Shown piece by piece: positions 18,099 through 27,753 of a stretch of 64,000 nucleotides of DNA. The notes beneath the pieces were generated by a model. That model was not told where the DNA came from. It saw only the letters and a program-made list of their open reading frames with translations, and searched no databases. Position 1 is the stretch's first letter, and each line of letters opens with the position of its first letter. The position numbers and the translations under genes are program-made. Location: the NCBI GenBank assembly GCA_903898755.1, contig CAIUGT010000051.1:17627-81626 (forward strand). Reading direction: 5' to 3'. Origin of the DNA: an uncultured bacterium (GTDB lineage Bacteria; Planctomycetota; Phycisphaerae; Phycisphaerales; SM1A02).

Positions 18099-19232
18099 TC
18101 ATTCACCACCATTGAAGGCTCTATCTGCAAGGCGTTGCGCGTTGTCGCCAACAGCGGTGATGTGTCCCAGCTTGCGGCCAGCTCGCGGCGACTTGCCGTA
18201 GATGTGCACGGAGACATTTTGAATGTGCTTTGACCTGTCTTCGTTCAAACTTTGACAAGCGTTCAGCGCGGGAGGAATGACACCCACAAGATTGATCATG
18301 ACGGACTTGTCGCGCAATGCTGTTGAACCAAGTTGTTGCCGCGTGATGGCCTTGATGTGATTTGTAAATTGACTTGTTTCAGCGCCTTCAATGGACCAAT
18401 GCCCGCTATTGTGAACCCGGGGCGCCATTTCATTGGCAATCAATTGCTGACCGACAGGCGTGTTGAGCACAAAAAACTCGACGCATAAAACACCTTCGTA
18501 ATCCATGGTTTCAAGCATTTTTTCCAATGCCACCTGGGTCTGTTGCAAAACAATTGGCGAAACGCCTTCGGCTGGAACCGTGGTTTGGTGCAGAATGCCA
18601 TTGATGTGCTTGTTGTGACACGGCGGGTAGAAAAGTGTTGCAGCCATTGGCGCGGCGATTTCTTTCGCCCGCACGGCGATCAAACTGATTTCAAATTCAA
18701 ATGGGACAAACGCCTCAAGAATGCAAGGAACATTTCCAAGTTGCGCATAGGCATGCGCCGCCATGGAGAGTTCGTTGATGCGTTGCTGCCCTTTCCCGTC
18801 ATAACCTTGCCCGCGCGTTTTTAACATCGCAGGCACGCCGACATGTTCGAGCGCCGCAGCAAGATCAGCCTGACAAGAAACCGCTGCAAATTTTTGCACA
18901 TTCAATCCGGCAGCTTCAAAAAACTTTTTTTCTTGAATGCGATCTTTCGCAACTTCCGCGCAACTGGGCGACGGACGCATGGGCGCAAAATGTGAAAGCG
19001 CTTCAAGCGTGGCAAGCGGAACATTCTCCCATTCAAATGTGAAGACATCCACGCCGCGCGCGAATTCCGCCAAAGCATCTTGATCAAGGAAGTCGCTGCG
19101 AATCACTTCGCCGAGGGATTCCACGCAACACTCCCCTGGCGGCACAAGAAACTTGAATGAATGTCCTAGTTTTTGCCCAGCTTGAGCCAACATTTGACCA
19201 AGCTGGCCGCCGCCAACAATTCCAATATTCAC
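18099..19232 (-). CDS. purK: N5-carboxyaminoimidazole ribonucleotide synthase
   Basis: This is an ATP-grasp enzyme of 377 residues that makes N5-CAIR from AIR, bicarbonate and ATP in purine synthesis. The N-terminal [13 protein letters not shown] is the PurK signature; ATP-grasp features include [29 protein letters not shown] and the metal-binding [18 protein letters not shown] region. Its start overlaps the purE stop by four bases, so the two are translationally coupled. It ends 12 bases from the end of the convergent xer gene, with no visible terminator between them. Confidence 0.95.
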   Translation of the reverse strand: MNIGIVGGGQLGQMLAQAGQKLGHSFKFLVPPGECCVESLGEVIRSDFLDQDALAEFARGVDVFTFEWENVPLATLEALSHFAPMRPSPSCAEVAKDRIQEKKFFEAAGLNVQKFAAVSCQADLAAALEHVGVPAMLKTRGQGYDGKGQQRINELSMAAHAYAQLGNVPCILEAFVPFEFEISLIAVRAKEIAAPMAATLFYPPCHNKHINGILHQTTVPAEGVSPIVLQQTQVALEKMLETMDYEGVLCVEFFVLNTPVGQQLIANEMAPRVHNSGHWSIEGAETSQFTNHIKAITRQQLGSTALRDKSVMINLVGVIPPALNACQSLNEDRSKHIQNVSVHIYGKSPRAGRKLGHITAVGDNAQRLADRAFNGGE

Positions 19233-19759
19233 CGAGTGGAATCCTTCAAAGCGTGCTTGGATGGATCTGGGTGACTCAACACAATGTCTGCGCGGGCGGC
19301 GCGATCCGCGGCAAGAGCGGCGCGAATATGTGGATGATCGTGCGCGATAATGGATGCCGCCAACAAGCCCGCGTTCTCCGCGCCAGCGCGGCCAATTGCA
19401 AGCGTGCCCACAGGAATTCCCGCGGGCATTTGAATGATGGATAAAAGGGAATCAACTCCGTTCAATGCTGACGTATTCACGGGAACGCCAAGCACGGGCA
19501 AAATTGTTTTGCTAGCACACATGCCAGGCAAGTGCGCGGCCCCACCAGCGCCAGCAATGATGACGCGCAAACCACGCGCGGCGGCAGTGGACGCATATTC
19601 AAAAAGCAAATCGGGCGTGCGGTGCGCGCTTACCACTCGGCATTCATGCGGGACACCAAGTTTGCTCAACATGGCGGACGCGTGTTGCATGGTTTCCCAA
19701 TCGCTTTGACTTCCCATGATCACGCCAACAATTGGATTTGGTTGCGAAGTCATGTCCAT
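19229..19759 (-). CDS. purE: N5-carboxyaminoimidazole ribonucleotide mutase
   Basis: This is a class I PurE of 176 residues, which isomerises N5-CAIR to CAIR, the step after PurK. Signature sequences are [24 protein letters not shown] with the catalytic His, [13 protein letters not shown] and [17 protein letters not shown]. The start is the first of two close ATGs (19759 and 19753) and either could be used. The C-terminal 20 residues are charged and go beyond the conserved core. The overlap with purK makes a compact purEK operon, split from the other purine genes as is common. Confidence 0.95.
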   Translation of the reverse strand: MDMTSQPNPIVGVIMGSQSDWETMQHASAMLSKLGVPHECRVVSAHRTPDLLFEYASTAAARGLRVIIAGAGGAAHLPGMCASKTILPVLGVPVNTSALNGVDSLLSIIQMPAGIPVGTLAIGRAGAENAGLLAASIIAHDHPHIRAALAADRAARADIVLSHPDPSKHALKDSTR

Positions 19760-19783
19760 GAGAAGTATGCTACGAAACGAAAA

Positions 19784-21364
19784 TCACTCACTGAAACCGT
19801 GGTTTTTTAAGTATTCACACATGGACAGCGCGAAACGTCCGCGCGCAATCACTGCGGCGGTGTCATGGGTTGCGCCTGGAAGAATCTCTATGAAGCCATC
19901 GCCCTTGGGTGGCGCAATGCCCGCGTGCAGATCGGCTTCCTGCAACTCCACTATTTTCTTTTGTAGATTTGCAACGGCGCGCTCCAAATAAAATGAGTCG
20001 CGCGCTCCCACAAGCAAATGAACTTTGGCCGCGAACACGGGCGCCAAGACTTTCCAGTTTTTTGCTACAAGCCGAACAATATCGTACTGGCTCCAATATT
20101 TTTCAATCACGTTGTGATTTATTTTTCCAGTGAGTGGATCAAAGGCGCGCAGCGGAACATCTTGACGAATTCCTGGCGGACCAAAACATGCCGCCCAAGA
20201 ATCCCATTGCTCGCCGGAACCTCCATCGGGATCAAGCGCGCGTTCCATGCCAACTTCTTGTTGAACCGTCATCAGAATTTTTTCATCAACATCGCCAAGA
20301 GGCATGCGATATGAACCTTGCGCTTTGCCTTGCGCATCCGTAAACATGCTTTCGTCTTGATAGAGATTATTTTTTTGAAACGCGGTGAAATCCACGGGAT
20401 CAGGCGAGCTTGACCAACAACCACCAAAGTCATTTGGATGGGTTAGTTGAAGCCACAAAGTGCTCCATCCGCCGCTGGAATGCCCTGTTAACAAGCGCGC
20501 CGCAGGTTCGCGAATGAGCCGAAATCGCTCCTCAAGCAGCGGAATAAATTCTTTCACCAACGCGCTGGCGCGCGGACCATTCAGTTGCGAGTCCGCAAAT
20601 GCGTGATGACCAAGCGGAGATTCGGGATCAAGAATAACCCACACAGCTTGTGGCACCGCGCCGGTGATTGGAGTTCGCAACATGCGAACATAGCCTTCGA
20701 TATCGGTGAAACGTCCACCAAATCCTGGAACGACATAAATCGTTGGCCATACTCGCCTGGGAAATCTGACATCGTTGTATCCATTTGGCAACAGCATCGC
20801 GGCGCGCTGCTTGGTTGGACGGCCAAGAGCTTTCGTCAACATTGGACTGATTTCATTTATCCAAATTACATTTTCAATCACAGGTAGTTCCATTTCAGGA
20901 ACGCTCTGGGTGAGCTCAATCACTTTTGTCTCGCGCGAGTTGCGATCAAATTGAATGGTCACAGGTTTGGAAAATAAATTTCCTGGACTGTGATGTCCCC
21001 GCTCGGTGTGATGATTTTCAAACACGGCCTGGACTTCAAATTCGCCGGACAGTTGATCCAGTGGAGACGGCCATCCAACCGCCTTGGCATCAATCGCAAT
21101 GGCCTGACCCGCTTTGAGAGATTGAACAACAACGCTGTAAATTGGCTGTGGATCCTCGAAAAATGGACCATCAGCTGGATCACCACGGTTTTTTGATGAA
21201 GTGCTGTTGAGAAACAATTTCAACCGACCAGATGATGGACCTGTGGAAAGAAGTTCCTGAAATTCAACAGGCACTACAACTTCTATGCGGTCAGATTCCT
21301 TACCGGGAGCAACGGGAGTCTGAGGAATTGCAAGCGCTATAAAAAATAGAATTGAAGCAAGCAT
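19784..21364 (-). CDS. Secreted alpha/beta-hydrolase, putative esterase
   Basis: This is a 526-residue protein with a short N-terminal signal sequence. The first 200 residues are a beta-rich region (Ig-like or sandwich pattern) and the second half is an alpha/beta-hydrolase of the esterase-D-like family. The nucleophile is Ser296 in TGHSSGGW; the oxyanion region VVPGFGGR and the late His in PGATHDTA fit the fold. The family includes feruloyl esterases, mycolyltransferase-like proteins and enterochelin-esterase-like enzymes; I cannot choose between them. The gene is 24 bases upstream of purE on the same strand but is probably unrelated in function. Confidence 0.75.
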   Translation of the reverse strand: MLASILFFIALAIPQTPVAPGKESDRIEVVVPVEFQELLSTGPSSGRLKLFLNSTSSKNRGDPADGPFFEDPQPIYSVVVQSLKAGQAIAIDAKAVGWPSPLDQLSGEFEVQAVFENHHTERGHHSPGNLFSKPVTIQFDRNSRETKVIELTQSVPEMELPVIENVIWINEISPMLTKALGRPTKQRAAMLLPNGYNDVRFPRRVWPTIYVVPGFGGRFTDIEGYVRMLRTPITGAVPQAVWVILDPESPLGHHAFADSQLNGPRASALVKEFIPLLEERFRLIREPAARLLTGHSSGGWSTLWLQLTHPNDFGGCWSSSPDPVDFTAFQKNNLYQDESMFTDAQGKAQGSYRMPLGDVDEKILMTVQQEVGMERALDPDGGSGEQWDSWAACFGPPGIRQDVPLRAFDPLTGKINHNVIEKYWSQYDIVRLVAKNWKVLAPVFAAKVHLLVGARDSFYLERAVANLQKKIVELQEADLHAGIAPPKGDGFIEILPGATHDTAAVIARGRFALSMCEYLKNHGFSE

Positions 21365-21394
21365 TCATTGTCATGCTATCTGTAGACTCTGCTT

Positions 21395-22231
21395 GTGCGC
21401 ATTCAAGTAAAAACAATTTTTATGTTGATCACCTTCGCCGCTCTTGCTTCCTGTAACGGCTCAAGCAGTACGGAACGCCTTGCCAACCGCGTGCTCAACG
21501 GAACAAGTGACGGCATTGCGGGAGCGGTCGACAAGCCCATCGATCTGACATTTCCAGATCCAGCTGATGTGCTTGATGTGCATATAAAAAATGTGTCAGG
21601 AGATGTGGTTGTTCGGGGTAAAGCCAAAGAGGAAACTGGTGACACCACGGTTCGCATTGAGCCACGAATTGAAATTCGAGCTGGCATAGATACAAAAATG
21701 AAATTGGAGCAAATCAAATGGGTGGCGCGCATTGACCCAAATGACCACGGAGGCCACACGTTAGTGATTGAAGTTGGCAGCACGGACCCCGACGCGTGGT
21801 TCGTGGGCTCGGACATTGAAGTGGACACGGCGCGACTGGGTGCCGTGACGGTGGACACCAAGCGCGGAAAAATTATTGTGGATGACAACCGAGGCGCGGT
21901 TGATTTAAGCACAATTCGTGGCGAAATTCGCGTCCGCACGCCATGGCCTATGACGCAACCTTGTGCCATGGTGACCAAGGACGCAGACATCAGTTGGATC
22001 ACGCGCGGCGAAAGCGCTGGCGAATTTGATTGCGAAACTGTTGGCGGAAACATTGTTTCCTACTGTCGCTACGGTCGATGGATTATGGTGGACAAGCGCA
22101 ACGACATCAATTCGTTGCACGCGACATTGAATGGCGGGAAGAATCCCATTGTGATGCGCAATGTGGATGGGGATATTCGAATTACAATTGTTGAAGACCC
22201 GCACAGCACTGGCACATTTCATTGGCCGTGA
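21395..22231 (+). CDS. Putative lipoprotein with DUF4097-like beta repeats
   Basis: This is a 278-residue protein with an N-terminal lipobox LASC (Cys20), so it is probably a membrane-anchored lipoprotein. The body has beta-helix-like repeats with alternating Val/Ile and Gly/Asp (for example VDTKRGKIIVDDNRGAVDL), reminiscent of the DUF4097 adhesin-like family; the assignment is by eye. The start is a GTG at 21395, which gives a signal peptide with Arg and Lys; the ATG at 21422 would remove these charges. It is divergent from the esterase gene, with 30 bases between starts, and lies 30 bases before rlmE. Confidence 0.6.
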   Translation: MRIQVKTIFMLITFAALASCNGSSSTERLANRVLNGTSDGIAGAVDKPIDLTFPDPADVLDVHIKNVSGDVVVRGKAKEETGDTTVRIEPRIEIRAGIDTKMKLEQIKWVARIDPNDHGGHTLVIEVGSTDPDAWFVGSDIEVDTARLGAVTVDTKRGKIIVDDNRGAVDLSTIRGEIRVRTPWPMTQPCAMVTKDADISWITRGESAGEFDCETVGGNIVSYCRYGRWIMVDKRNDINSLHATLNGGKNPIVMRNVDGDIRITIVEDPHSTGTFHWP

Positions 22232-22261
22232 TGCGCGAATATGAATGCGAGTTGAAATACA

Positions 22262-22912
22262 ATGAAAGAAGTCCAAGACCATTGGTTTCGAAAAGCCAAA
22301 GAAGATGGCTATCGCGCGCGCAGTGCCTACAAGTTGTTGGCTATTGACGAGCGCTTTCGAATTTTAAAGCGCGGCATGCGCGTGCTTGACGCTGGCGCGG
22401 CGCCTGGATCATGGACGCAAGTGGCTTCTAAAATAGTGGGCGAACGTGGCGAAATTGTGAGCGTTGATTTAAAAAAGATCGACCCACGCGGTCTGCCGAA
22501 AAATGTGCGTCTTATGTGCGGTGACTTGCGTCAGATTTCATTGGCCGATTTTGGCGGCTATTTCAATGTGATTCTTTCCGACATGGCGCCTGACACAACG
22601 GGCGTGCCCATGGCCGACGCCGCTATGAGCGTGCGCCTATGCCACGCCCTGCTTGATTTATCCAAAGAAGTGCTCAAAGTTGGCGGCGATTTGGTGATGA
22701 AAGTATTTGAAGGCGGTGAATATCTGGAATTACTCGCGCGCGCCAAAAATATATTTTGTGAGGCGCAGGGATATAAGCCCACTTCAAGCCGCGCCGAGAG
22801 CGTGGAAATGTTCATTGTGTGCAGCCAATACAAAGGACGAAAATTTGATCAGCCAACCATGACCACGCGCGTGAAGCCGCCGCCTGGTGCTGGTTGGAAA
22901 AGCGGCGGATGA
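22262..22912 (+). CDS. rlmE: 23S rRNA 2'-O-ribose methyltransferase RlmE (FtsJ)
   Basis: This is a 216-residue methyltransferase matching RrmJ/FtsJ, which methylates U2552 in the ribosomal A-loop. The N-terminal RKAKEDGYRARSAYKL is diagnostic. The SAM site is VLDAGAAPGSWTQ, and the K-D-K-E catalytic set can be assigned to Lys in SAYKL, Asp in LSDMAPD, Lys in VMKVFEG and Glu in SRAESVE. A short basic, proline-rich C-terminal extension goes past the usual end. It may be co-transcribed with the upstream lipoprotein and with pdxA downstream. Confidence 0.93.
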   Translation: MKEVQDHWFRKAKEDGYRARSAYKLLAIDERFRILKRGMRVLDAGAAPGSWTQVASKIVGERGEIVSVDLKKIDPRGLPKNVRLMCGDLRQISLADFGGYFNVILSDMAPDTTGVPMADAAMSVRLCHALLDLSKEVLKVGGDLVMKVFEGGEYLELLARAKNIFCEAQGYKPTSSRAESVEMFIVCSQYKGRKFDQPTMTTRVKPPPGAGWKSGG

Positions 22913-22944
22913 ATATTGAATAGGTCATCTATCATTCAAACGAC

Positions 22945-24075
22945 ATGACCACGCACGAAACATCCCAACAACCCAACGCTCGCTTTGAGCCAGTGATTGC
23001 GATCACCATGGGCGACCCCATGGGCATTGGTCCAGAAGTTGTGGCCAAGGCGTTGTGTGATCCAGCGATTTTGCGGCTGGGAAAATTTGTGGTGTATGGA
23101 CAAAATCAACCGCTGGTGGATGCCGCGGATCGCGCGGGAATGCGGCCGTTTTGGTTTCGTATTGCCAAGGAAAATATTCCAGCAAACCGTGGTGTTGCCG
23201 CCGAACCGGTGGTGCTGGATTACGGCCACGAAGATTCTTTGCCGCACGCGCACGCGCCAAGTCGCGCTGGTGGATTGTTGTCCAAAGCATTTGTGGAGGA
23301 CGCAATCGCCGACGCGCTTCGACCTGTTGGAGACGCGCGACGAGTTGACGCGGTTGTGACTGGACCGATTTCAAAGGAGAGTTGGTCGGTGGCGGGTTTC
23401 AAGTGGCCGGGCCACACGGAATTATTCGCTGCTCGTTGCAAAGCCACGCGTCACACCATGCTGTTTGAAAGTCCGCGTCTTCGCGTGGCGCTTGCCACCG
23501 CGCATGTTCCGCTGATGGATATCCGCAATATGCTCACCATTGGCCGCGTGTTTGATCCGATTGATCTTGGCTACAACTATTGTCGTCAATTGGGAATTGA
23601 GAAACCAAAGATCGCGGTGTGTGGCTTGAATCCGCACGCGGGCGAAAATGGTTTGTTTGGCGATGAAGAAGAGCGCGTGATTTCGCCCGCCATTGAAATT
23701 GCGCGCCGCAATGGCATTGATGTGCGCGGTCCATTTCCAGGCGACACTATTTTTATTGATGCCGCCGCCGGAAAATGGGATTTAGTGGTGGCCATGTACC
23801 ACGACCAAGGGTTGATACCAGTGAAACTTCTGGGCTTTGATCGCGCAGTCAATATCACCATTGGCTTGTCCATTGTTCGCACCAGTCCAGATCACGGAAC
23901 TGCGTTTGACATTGCCAAGAAAAACTTAGCAAGTCCCAACAGCATGAAGGCGGCGATTGAACTGGCCGTGAAATTGGCGCACGCTAAATTTATTCAGGCG
24001 ACCCATGCCAAAGAACATGGCGTGAAAGACGCGGCACTTGACGCGCTCAGCTTTGAAGACACGGACGCGGAATAA
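22945..24075 (+). CDS. pdxA: 4-hydroxythreonine-4-phosphate dehydrogenase
   Basis: PdxA is an NAD-dependent metal enzyme of pyridoxal phosphate synthesis that oxidises 4-phospho-hydroxythreonine. Signature motifs occur in order: ITMGDPMGIGPE at the N terminus, GPISKESW, GHTELFA with a metal-binding His, LATAHVPL, CGLNPHAGENGLFG, GPFPGDTIF and MYHDQGLIPVKLL. The 376-residue length is slightly above the usual 330, owing to a charged insert before GGLLSKAF and a C-terminal tail. The DXP-dependent route is implied; no pdxJ lies in the window. It ends tail to tail with the MFS gene, six bases apart. Confidence 0.94.
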   Translation: MTTHETSQQPNARFEPVIAITMGDPMGIGPEVVAKALCDPAILRLGKFVVYGQNQPLVDAADRAGMRPFWFRIAKENIPANRGVAAEPVVLDYGHEDSLPHAHAPSRAGGLLSKAFVEDAIADALRPVGDARRVDAVVTGPISKESWSVAGFKWPGHTELFAARCKATRHTMLFESPRLRVALATAHVPLMDIRNMLTIGRVFDPIDLGYNYCRQLGIEKPKIAVCGLNPHAGENGLFGDEEERVISPAIEIARRNGIDVRGPFPGDTIFIDAAAGKWDLVVAMYHDQGLIPVKLLGFDRAVNITIGLSIVRTSPDHGTAFDIAKKNLASPNSMKAAIELAVKLAHAKFIQATHAKEHGVKDAALDALSFEDTDAE

Positions 24076-24081
24076 AATACA

Positions 24082-25545
24082 TCAGCCGGTAATGCCCACT
24101 TCGCTAGGCTCGATGTCTTCAAGTGATCGACCGCGTGTTTCTTGCGCGAAGATGCTCGTGACCGCCAAGCCAAGCATGCACACAAACGCCATAAGCAACA
24201 TGGTCAAGCTGGTTCCGCATTGCTCTTGAACAATTGGCAACAAGAACAACCCCAGCAAAGCCCCCAGTTTGCCCACGGCTGAGCAGAGTCCATGCGCCGA
24301 TGCGCGGATTTTTGTTGGGAACAATTCCGCGGGTAGCACAAACGTTGTTGCATTGGGTCCCATGTTCATGAGCAAATTAAAAATCATGAAGCCAATGAAT
24401 GCGCCAGCGACATTGGGACTATTTGTTCCCGTCATTGCGCTCCAGGCAAGAATTCCCAAGCCAACAACCATGCCGACAAAGCCAACGATTTGCAAGCGCA
24501 TTCTTCCAACACGATCCACAAGCAACATATTGGCGATGAAACCCAGCACAAGAAAAACACCAAGGCCCGCGGCTCCGGTGGTTGAAAGAAAATCTTTTCG
24601 GATGGGATCGTTCACGTCGTCAAAGGCGAGCGAGGAAAGCAACACTGGCGTGAACACTCCAACGGCATAGGTGGCAATGTCCATTAGAAACCACGGTACT
24701 GAAGCCAAAATAGTTCGCGGCAGAAATTTCTTGGAAAAGAGATCGGCATAGCCCAACTTCTTGGGGGCTTGAACGGAAATCCGCAAGGCAAAGCCGGCAA
24801 TGACGTGATCCAATTCCTTGATTTTTTTTGCTGGAACAAATTGTTCGACAACATGCTGCGCTTCATCAAGTCGCCCATGCTCCATGAGCCAGCGCGGACT
24901 TTCTGGAACTTTGGTTCGAAAAATAAGAACGATGATGGCGGGAAGCGCGCCGAAACCAATCAAAATACGCCAATCAGAAATTGCGGGAGTTACGCCAAGT
25001 AAAATAATCCCAACCAACGCCGCCAAAATAATGCCGACGGCTTGAAATGAAAATGCGCCAATGAGCATTCTGCCACGAAGCCGCGAAGGCATGAACTCCG
25101 AAACATAACTTGCGCAAATGGGATAGTCGGCGCCCACTCCAATGCCAAGAAAAAACCGGAACAGAATCAACGACCACGGGCCACTTGCGAACGCGCACAG
25201 CAAACTGCCAACAATAAACACAATCAAGTCCAACAAGTAAATGGCCTTGCGTCCAAATCGATCAGTGAGCACGCCGCCAAACACGGCGCCAAACATGGAG
25301 CCAAACACTGCGGCGCACGCGATGGCTCCAACTTGGAGCGCGCTTAAGTTCCATTGCAACTTGATCAGCGGCAACGCGATACCAATGACGAACAAATCAA
25401 ATCCATCAAGCATGACGCCCGTGGCGCTGAGCCCCCACACCTTCCAGTGCGCGGTGTTCAGCGTTGATTCATCAAGCGCTCGCTTGAGCGCTGTCGGATG
25501 CGCCGAGGCCTTGCGTATCTGGTTGGAATGCGACTTTGAAGCCAT
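24082..25545 (-). CDS. MFS transporter (sugar/acid porter type)
   Basis: This is a 12-helix major facilitator transporter of 487 residues in the inner membrane. Motifs include LTDRFGRKAIYLLD after helix 2, RFFLGIGVGADYP in helix 4 with Arg and Asp, and PESPRWLMEHGRLDEA at the central loop, all typical of the sugar-porter and related phosphate or aromatic-acid symporter families. The first 30 residues are hydrophilic and basic. The substrate cannot be read. It is the only gene in its transcription unit that I can see, with a spacer of about 160 bases upstream that may hold its promoter. Confidence 0.85.
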   Translation of the reverse strand: MASKSHSNQIRKASAHPTALKRALDESTLNTAHWKVWGLSATGVMLDGFDLFVIGIALPLIKLQWNLSALQVGAIACAAVFGSMFGAVFGGVLTDRFGRKAIYLLDLIVFIVGSLLCAFASGPWSLILFRFFLGIGVGADYPICASYVSEFMPSRLRGRMLIGAFSFQAVGIILAALVGIILLGVTPAISDWRILIGFGALPAIIVLIFRTKVPESPRWLMEHGRLDEAQHVVEQFVPAKKIKELDHVIAGFALRISVQAPKKLGYADLFSKKFLPRTILASVPWFLMDIATYAVGVFTPVLLSSLAFDDVNDPIRKDFLSTTGAAGLGVFLVLGFIANMLLVDRVGRMRLQIVGFVGMVVGLGILAWSAMTGTNSPNVAGAFIGFMIFNLLMNMGPNATTFVLPAELFPTKIRASAHGLCSAVGKLGALLGLFLLPIVQEQCGTSLTMLLMAFVCMLGLAVTSIFAQETRGRSLEDIEPSEVGITG

Positions 25546-25708
25546 GTTTGCAGGCTATAAAGTCCTCGGCGCATCTGTGTTGAAATTATGTTTGAGTTTG
25601 ATGACTTCCGTTGATTTTCACCACGTGCCCCCATGCTTTGTCGAAACACGAAAGACTTCCAAGTTGTTGCGATTCAACATGGCAACGGGCGACACGTGGT
25701 TATTGCAA

Positions 25709-26455
25709 TCACTTTGGTTTTCGCGTGATCTTTTGAGCGCGGATTTTTGCGGGCGCAGTTTCCAAGACTGGCTTCACAATTGGATGTGCCATAACAGGTT
25801 TCGTAGCGTCGGCTTCAGGTGTCCGCGCGCCACGACGCGCACCCGCGGCCGCAGCCACACCGGCCGCGGCAATGGCTCCTGGAGTTGGGACCAAACTCCC
25901 GTCGACGCGAAGATTATCTATGCGCGCATTTCCGCTTGAGCTAGTCGCACCAGAAAACTGAATTCGAAGTCGAAGCGCGCCGTTCTCCACGAATGTGAAA
26001 GACGACAAATCCATGGAATACAGTTGCCACTGGGTGGTGTTGGCGGAAATATTTCCGACATCTTTCCAAATTTGACCGTCCCATACTTGCACCAGCATTC
26101 CCGCGAAGCCGCTTGAACTGCGCCGCGCCGCCATGCTGAACTGCAATTGCTTCATGCCCAATGTGTTCACATCAATGACAAGCGATTTTGAATTTTGCGT
26201 TGTACCGGTGACAGTGAGTGATTGGCCAGCAATGTCGCCGTTGTAAGCGTTGAGATCCGTTCCAACTAAGCCGCTGAGACCGCCCGTGAAGTCGACAAGT
26301 GATAGCCCGCCTTGACCAGCATCAGCTGCGAAAGACGTTGGCACCGCGCCAGTCAATGAATTGAAATTCCACGCCGCAACCACATCCGCGAACGCGCTTT
26401 GAGCGCAGAACAACACCGTCGCCATGGAGGCGAACCATTTTTTGCTTACTGACAT
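25709..26455 (-). CDS. Secreted protein with PTPG-type sorting signal and basic tail
   Basis: This is a 248-residue secreted protein. A signal peptide (MSVSKKWFASM to about SAFADV) is followed by a beta-sandwich-like body with aromatic and Ser/Thr-rich strands, similar in style to carbohydrate-binding or PEP-CTERM-anchored proteins. Near the end are PTPG, an Ala/Gly-rich hydrophobic run and ARRGAR, the layout of Phycisphaerae PEP-CTERM-like sorting signals. Unlike the normal form, about 40 more residues (Pro, Lys, Ala-rich, ending KITRKPK) follow the arginines. The start is set by a clear AAGGAG seven bases before the ATG; an upstream in-frame start would lack it. No exosortase is in the window. 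Confidence 0.6.
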   Translation of the reverse strand: MSVSKKWFASMATVLFCAQSAFADVVAAWNFNSLTGAVPTSFAADAGQGGLSLVDFTGGLSGLVGTDLNAYNGDIAGQSLTVTGTTQNSKSLVIDVNTLGMKQLQFSMAARRSSSGFAGMLVQVWDGQIWKDVGNISANTTQWQLYSMDLSSFTFVENGALRLRIQFSGATSSSGNARIDNLRVDGSLVPTPGAIAAAGVAAAAGARRGARTPEADATKPVMAHPIVKPVLETAPAKIRAQKITRKPK

Positions 26456-26462
26456 TTCCCTA

Positions 26463-26468
26463 CTCCTT
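26463..26468 (-). promoter_or_regulatory. Ribosome-binding site of the PTPG-signal protein
   Basis: AAGGAG on the minus strand, seven bases before the ATG at 26455. It decides against the longer in-frame start at 26527. Confidence 0.65.
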
Positions 26469-26667
26469 ATGAATTGTTTGACAAACCGTTTTTGAAATTG
26501 ATCCCAGAAACTATTTCCAGAACGCAATCACGGATTTATTTCCGCGTGGTTCCCTTGTACGACATCGCCAAGACCCATTTGAATTTCGCCGCCTTTTTTC
26601 CAGAAGATTTTTGGGATTTATTTGTTAGCAGCGGGTTGTCAAGAAACTCTTGTCAAGCCAACTGAAC

Positions 26668-27753
26668 TTACAAACCGCGGAAGTGGTTTGGATCGATCAG
26701 CCAGAGCCAATCATCGAACAAGAATTCCACACGCGCCGCCAACAACGCAATGCGGCCCATGACCGTGAAGCCAAATGACGCGCCGAAGGTGATCATGAGA
26801 TACCAAATGCCCACGCGCGCCGCGCCGCCGACCACGCCCTTGTGCTCCACGCTGAAGAAGAAATAGGCAAGGCAACAAATCACGCCAGCCACCAGCAGCA
26901 CGTTGGCGACACTGGCCCACCAACTGTCCCACATGTTTGTTGCGCCGGACGCGTCCGTGACGGAAACAAACAGCGGCTTCATGGTGGCCGCGGCTTGCGC
27001 CATTAAATCACTTTCAACATGGCTGACAATTTTCAGCCCCGCCGTAACGCCAACAATAAACGCAAGCGGCCACGCGCTAATCCAACCGCCGCGCGGCAGC
27101 AATCGCCACAACATCATCACGCCAAGAATGAGCGCGAAGATCATGCTGATTTGCTGCAGCTTTTCAGGGGCAACCAATGATGGTTGCACCAAACTTTTCA
27201 CAAGCCCCGGCGTGAGCGCGCCGAACATTTTTGGAACCAGCGTGTCCCAGAAACCAATCACGCCCCAGTACGCCGCGCTGACTCCAACAACAAGTGATTC
27301 CGCAATTTTGTAGAAGGGATTGTCGGCGTACAAGAAACTAAATATGGCCAGCGTGAAGAACGCGGCAAGCCACAAGCCAATGGTGCGCGGCCACGACAGC
27401 GTGATTTCTGTTTGCGCAGGATTTGCTTTTTGCGCGGCGTTGAATTCCAGTGGCGTGACTTGCTTCCACTCTTGCCATGAAATTGTGGTGGCGCTTGATG
27501 AAGCAGTTGACGCGGCGGCTGGAGTCTCCATTGCTTGCGTTGCTGCGGTAGTTGTTGACGCATTGGTTGACCCACTCGCCAACGCACTTGGCGCCCCCGC
27601 CGCATTATTCACAGCGGCCTCTGGCAATTTCACGGTGACATCTGTGCGCTTCACATACACGCGCCCAAGTCCTTGACCGATCATTCCACGCGCGACAAGT
27701 AGCGCCACAAAGACCGCGCCAAGAACCAACCATGTTTTGCTTTGGCGCGTCAT
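26668..27753 (-). CDS. Polytopic membrane protein, last gene of the GlmL-like operon
   Basis: This is a 361-residue membrane protein of unknown function. One hydrophobic segment lies at about 8-27. An Ala/Thr/Ser-rich extracytoplasmic linker (about 45-95) follows, then five or six further hydrophobic segments from about 130 to the C terminus, with the conserved-looking run LYADNPFYKIAE in a short loop. Its start overlaps the stop of the preceding gene by four bases. It ends the operon that begins near 34.6 kb. The general layout suggests a channel or a membrane scaffold, but no family is recognised, so no function is proposed. Confidence 0.65.
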   Translation of the reverse strand: MTRQSKTWLVLGAVFVALLVARGMIGQGLGRVYVKRTDVTVKLPEAAVNNAAGAPSALASGSTNASTTTAATQAMETPAAASTASSSATTISWQEWKQVTPLEFNAAQKANPAQTEITLSWPRTIGLWLAAFFTLAIFSFLYADNPFYKIAESLVVGVSAAYWGVIGFWDTLVPKMFGALTPGLVKSLVQPSLVAPEKLQQISMIFALILGVMMLWRLLPRGGWISAWPLAFIVGVTAGLKIVSHVESDLMAQAAATMKPLFVSVTDASGATNMWDSWWASVANVLLVAGVICCLAYFFFSVEHKGVVGGAARVGIWYLMITFGASFGFTVMGRIALLAARVEFLFDDWLWLIDPNHFRGL

